Source of the DNA: Chelonoidis abingdonii
Taxonomy: Eukaryota > Chordata > Testudines > Testudinidae
Assembly (NCBI RefSeq): GCF_003597395.2
Contig: NC_133774.1
Span: forward strand, 37,284,978-37,348,977
DNA: 64,000 nucleotides
Direction of reading: 5' to 3'
The position numbers and the translations under genes were made by a program. How positions within the stretch are numbered: position 1 is the first letter of the stretch; each line of letters opens with the position of its first letter. The notes below the pieces were generated by a model. That model was not told the origin of the DNA. It saw nothing but the letters and a program-made list of their open reading frames with translations, and did no database searches. Positions 62,743 through 64,000 of this stretch are shown piece by piece.

Positions 62743-64000
62743 GTGAGTATACTGAGATATCATAATTATTCAGCAGGTTTTTGGGGGGATGTGGCGGGGT
62801 TGTTTCTTCATTCTGTAATAAGGCCATGTTTCAGTTCACTGCCATTATTTAATGAACATGTAGTGTGTTCTCAACAGTGCACAGACATAAGGAGGACACA
62901 GTTCCTAGGAATTCGAATCAAATACAGATACAGACAAGCAGCTGCCAGTGTGAGTTTGAAGTATTGATAGAATCTTGTGGAGGTCATTGTTGAAATGTTT
63001 TGATAATATTTTTTGGAGGAAAGACACAATCTGCTGCACCAAGGAGATTTCCAGGCATAAGGTGACAGAAGAAAGTTTGAAGACAAGAATGGGAGAAGGG
63101 TACAAAGCAATCAGAGGAGAACAAAGGGAAAGAAAAGTGGAGTAAGCAGAAGTGAGAACTTAGTTTTAAGGAGGAACAGAGTTGTGCCAGGTGTTTGACA
63201 ATGAGGTTGAACTTGATGCAGAATTTGAGGGGAGGGGGACTCAGTCACACCAGCAGGAATGAAAAATAATTTTAACAGCAGTATATGTGAGGAGAGGAGC
63301 TAAGTGAGAGAAATGGAGGCCAGAGTAGAGAAGAGTACATTCATTACTCAAGCAATAGATGAGAGCTTTAGAAATAGGAATGGAGGGGAAAAGCATATTT
63401 TTATAGATATTTTAGAGGAAGAGCCGATGTGATTTGATGAGAGCCTATTTATGGAAGGGAAAAGAGCTTGACACAGTTTGGAAGCCTTAGTGGAAAGGAT
63501 AGTTGAATTGTTGTAGGGGACAAAAGAGTTGGGGGGTTGTGAGGAAAAGAAAACACATTTCCGTTTTTGCCATGTTGAATGGGAGTTGGTGACACATCCA
63601 GTATAAGATGTCAGAAATACAAAATGATCAGAGGTTAGGTTAGAGAGGTAGATTTAGGTCTCATCAAGTTAATTGAAACTTTGAGAGCAGATGAGGTCAA
63701 ATAGAGATGGAAATCTAGAGGGAAAGATCACTTCCACTATCTGTGCCCCTGTTTTCCCTCCTACTCGGTCTTGTATGTTTAGATTGTAAGGTCTTGGGGC
63801 AGGAACTCTTATTATGTGTTGGTATGGCACCTAGCATAATGGCATTCAATCTCAAATGGGGCTTCTAAGGCCATGGCTACACTTGCAAGTTGCAGCGCTG
63901 GTGAGGGGGTTACAGCGCTGCAACTTAGCAGGTGTCTACACTTAAAAGCTCAGCCAGCGCTGCAACTCCCTGTTTGCAGCGCTGGCTGTACACCTGGGTC
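62743..64000. other. start of MAP3K1 intron 14 with purine-rich MIR-like repeat
   Basis: The donor is gtgagt. About 63050-63865 is purine-rich and ends with a MIR-like SINE tail: ttagattgtaaggtcttggg, gcaggaactcttattatgtg and ggcacctagcataatggcat. The reverse form of this repeat is seen at 24850-25140. Kinase-encoding exon 15 is not in view. Confidence 0.7.
63866..64000. mobile_element. Harbinger-type MITE, cut by window end
   Basis: TAA (63866-63868) is followed by ggccatggctacacttgcaa, gttgcagcgctggtgagggg and tacagcgctgcaactt, matching the 35120 family's end structure and the 'cagcgctg' inverted core. The right end lies beyond the window. Confidence 0.7.

Noticed and set aside
62743..62967. 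Extension of exon 14 into the intron as a longer coding exon
   Set aside because: A strong gtgagt donor sits at the conserved position, and the extended residues match nothing in MEKK1.

Overview
The window is vertebrate nuclear DNA, most likely from a turtle or another non-avian sauropsid. This is an inference from the repeats: CR1 LINE 3' ends on both strands, short Harbinger-type MITEs opening with a 'gggcttggctacact'-like end, hAT elements with 8-bp target duplications, MIR-like SINE tails and retroviral-type LTRs. The only host gene I can support is MAP3K1 (MEKK1, a MAP kinase kinase kinase) on the + strand. Thirteen consecutive coding exons, corresponding to human exons 2 to 14, lie between 40225 and 62742. 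All have consensus AG/GT borders, and their phases join into one open frame of 3181 nt (about 1060 codons). Exon 1 (GC-rich N-terminus) is upstream of base 1, and the kinase-domain exons are beyond base 64000, so neither end of the gene is here.

Layout. Bases 1-40224 read as intron 1 (at least 40 kb). It is AT-rich sequence carrying CR1 copies (1-678, 983-1620, 30200-30877, 32497-32830), a nearly whole hAT transposon with a decayed transposase (4347-6720), a hairpin-bearing DNA element (14602-15694), a perfect 56-bp palindrome (23327-23382), several MITEs (28979-29221, 31824-32030, and a touching pair at 35117-35678), an LTR relic with a TATA box (31420-32420) and MIR-like fragments. Bases 40225-62742 are MAP3K1 exons 2-14, encoding the N-terminal basic region, SWIM zinc finger, RING finger, TOG-like helical repeat region and the long low-complexity linker with a UIM-like motif. 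Their introns hold a hAT with a nested mariner MITE (intron 3), a solo LTR (intron 4), a recently inserted non-LTR retrotransposon with an uninterrupted reverse transcriptase/restriction-like endonuclease frame (intron 6), a degraded Penelope-like element (intron 7) and a fold-back hAT palindrome (intron 11). Bases 62743-64000 are the start of intron 14.

The encoded segment is the regulatory half of MEKK1: the RING/SWIM ubiquitin-ligase-type module and scaffold that precede the kinase acting on the JNK/ERK/NF-kB pathways. The most notable non-host feature is the intact R4/Dong-like LINE frame at 47927-50519. It is flanked by a duplicated target that includes a CA microsatellite. I found no RNA gene, CRISPR array, operon or bacterial-type system, and nothing that is convincingly a wholly new biological system.
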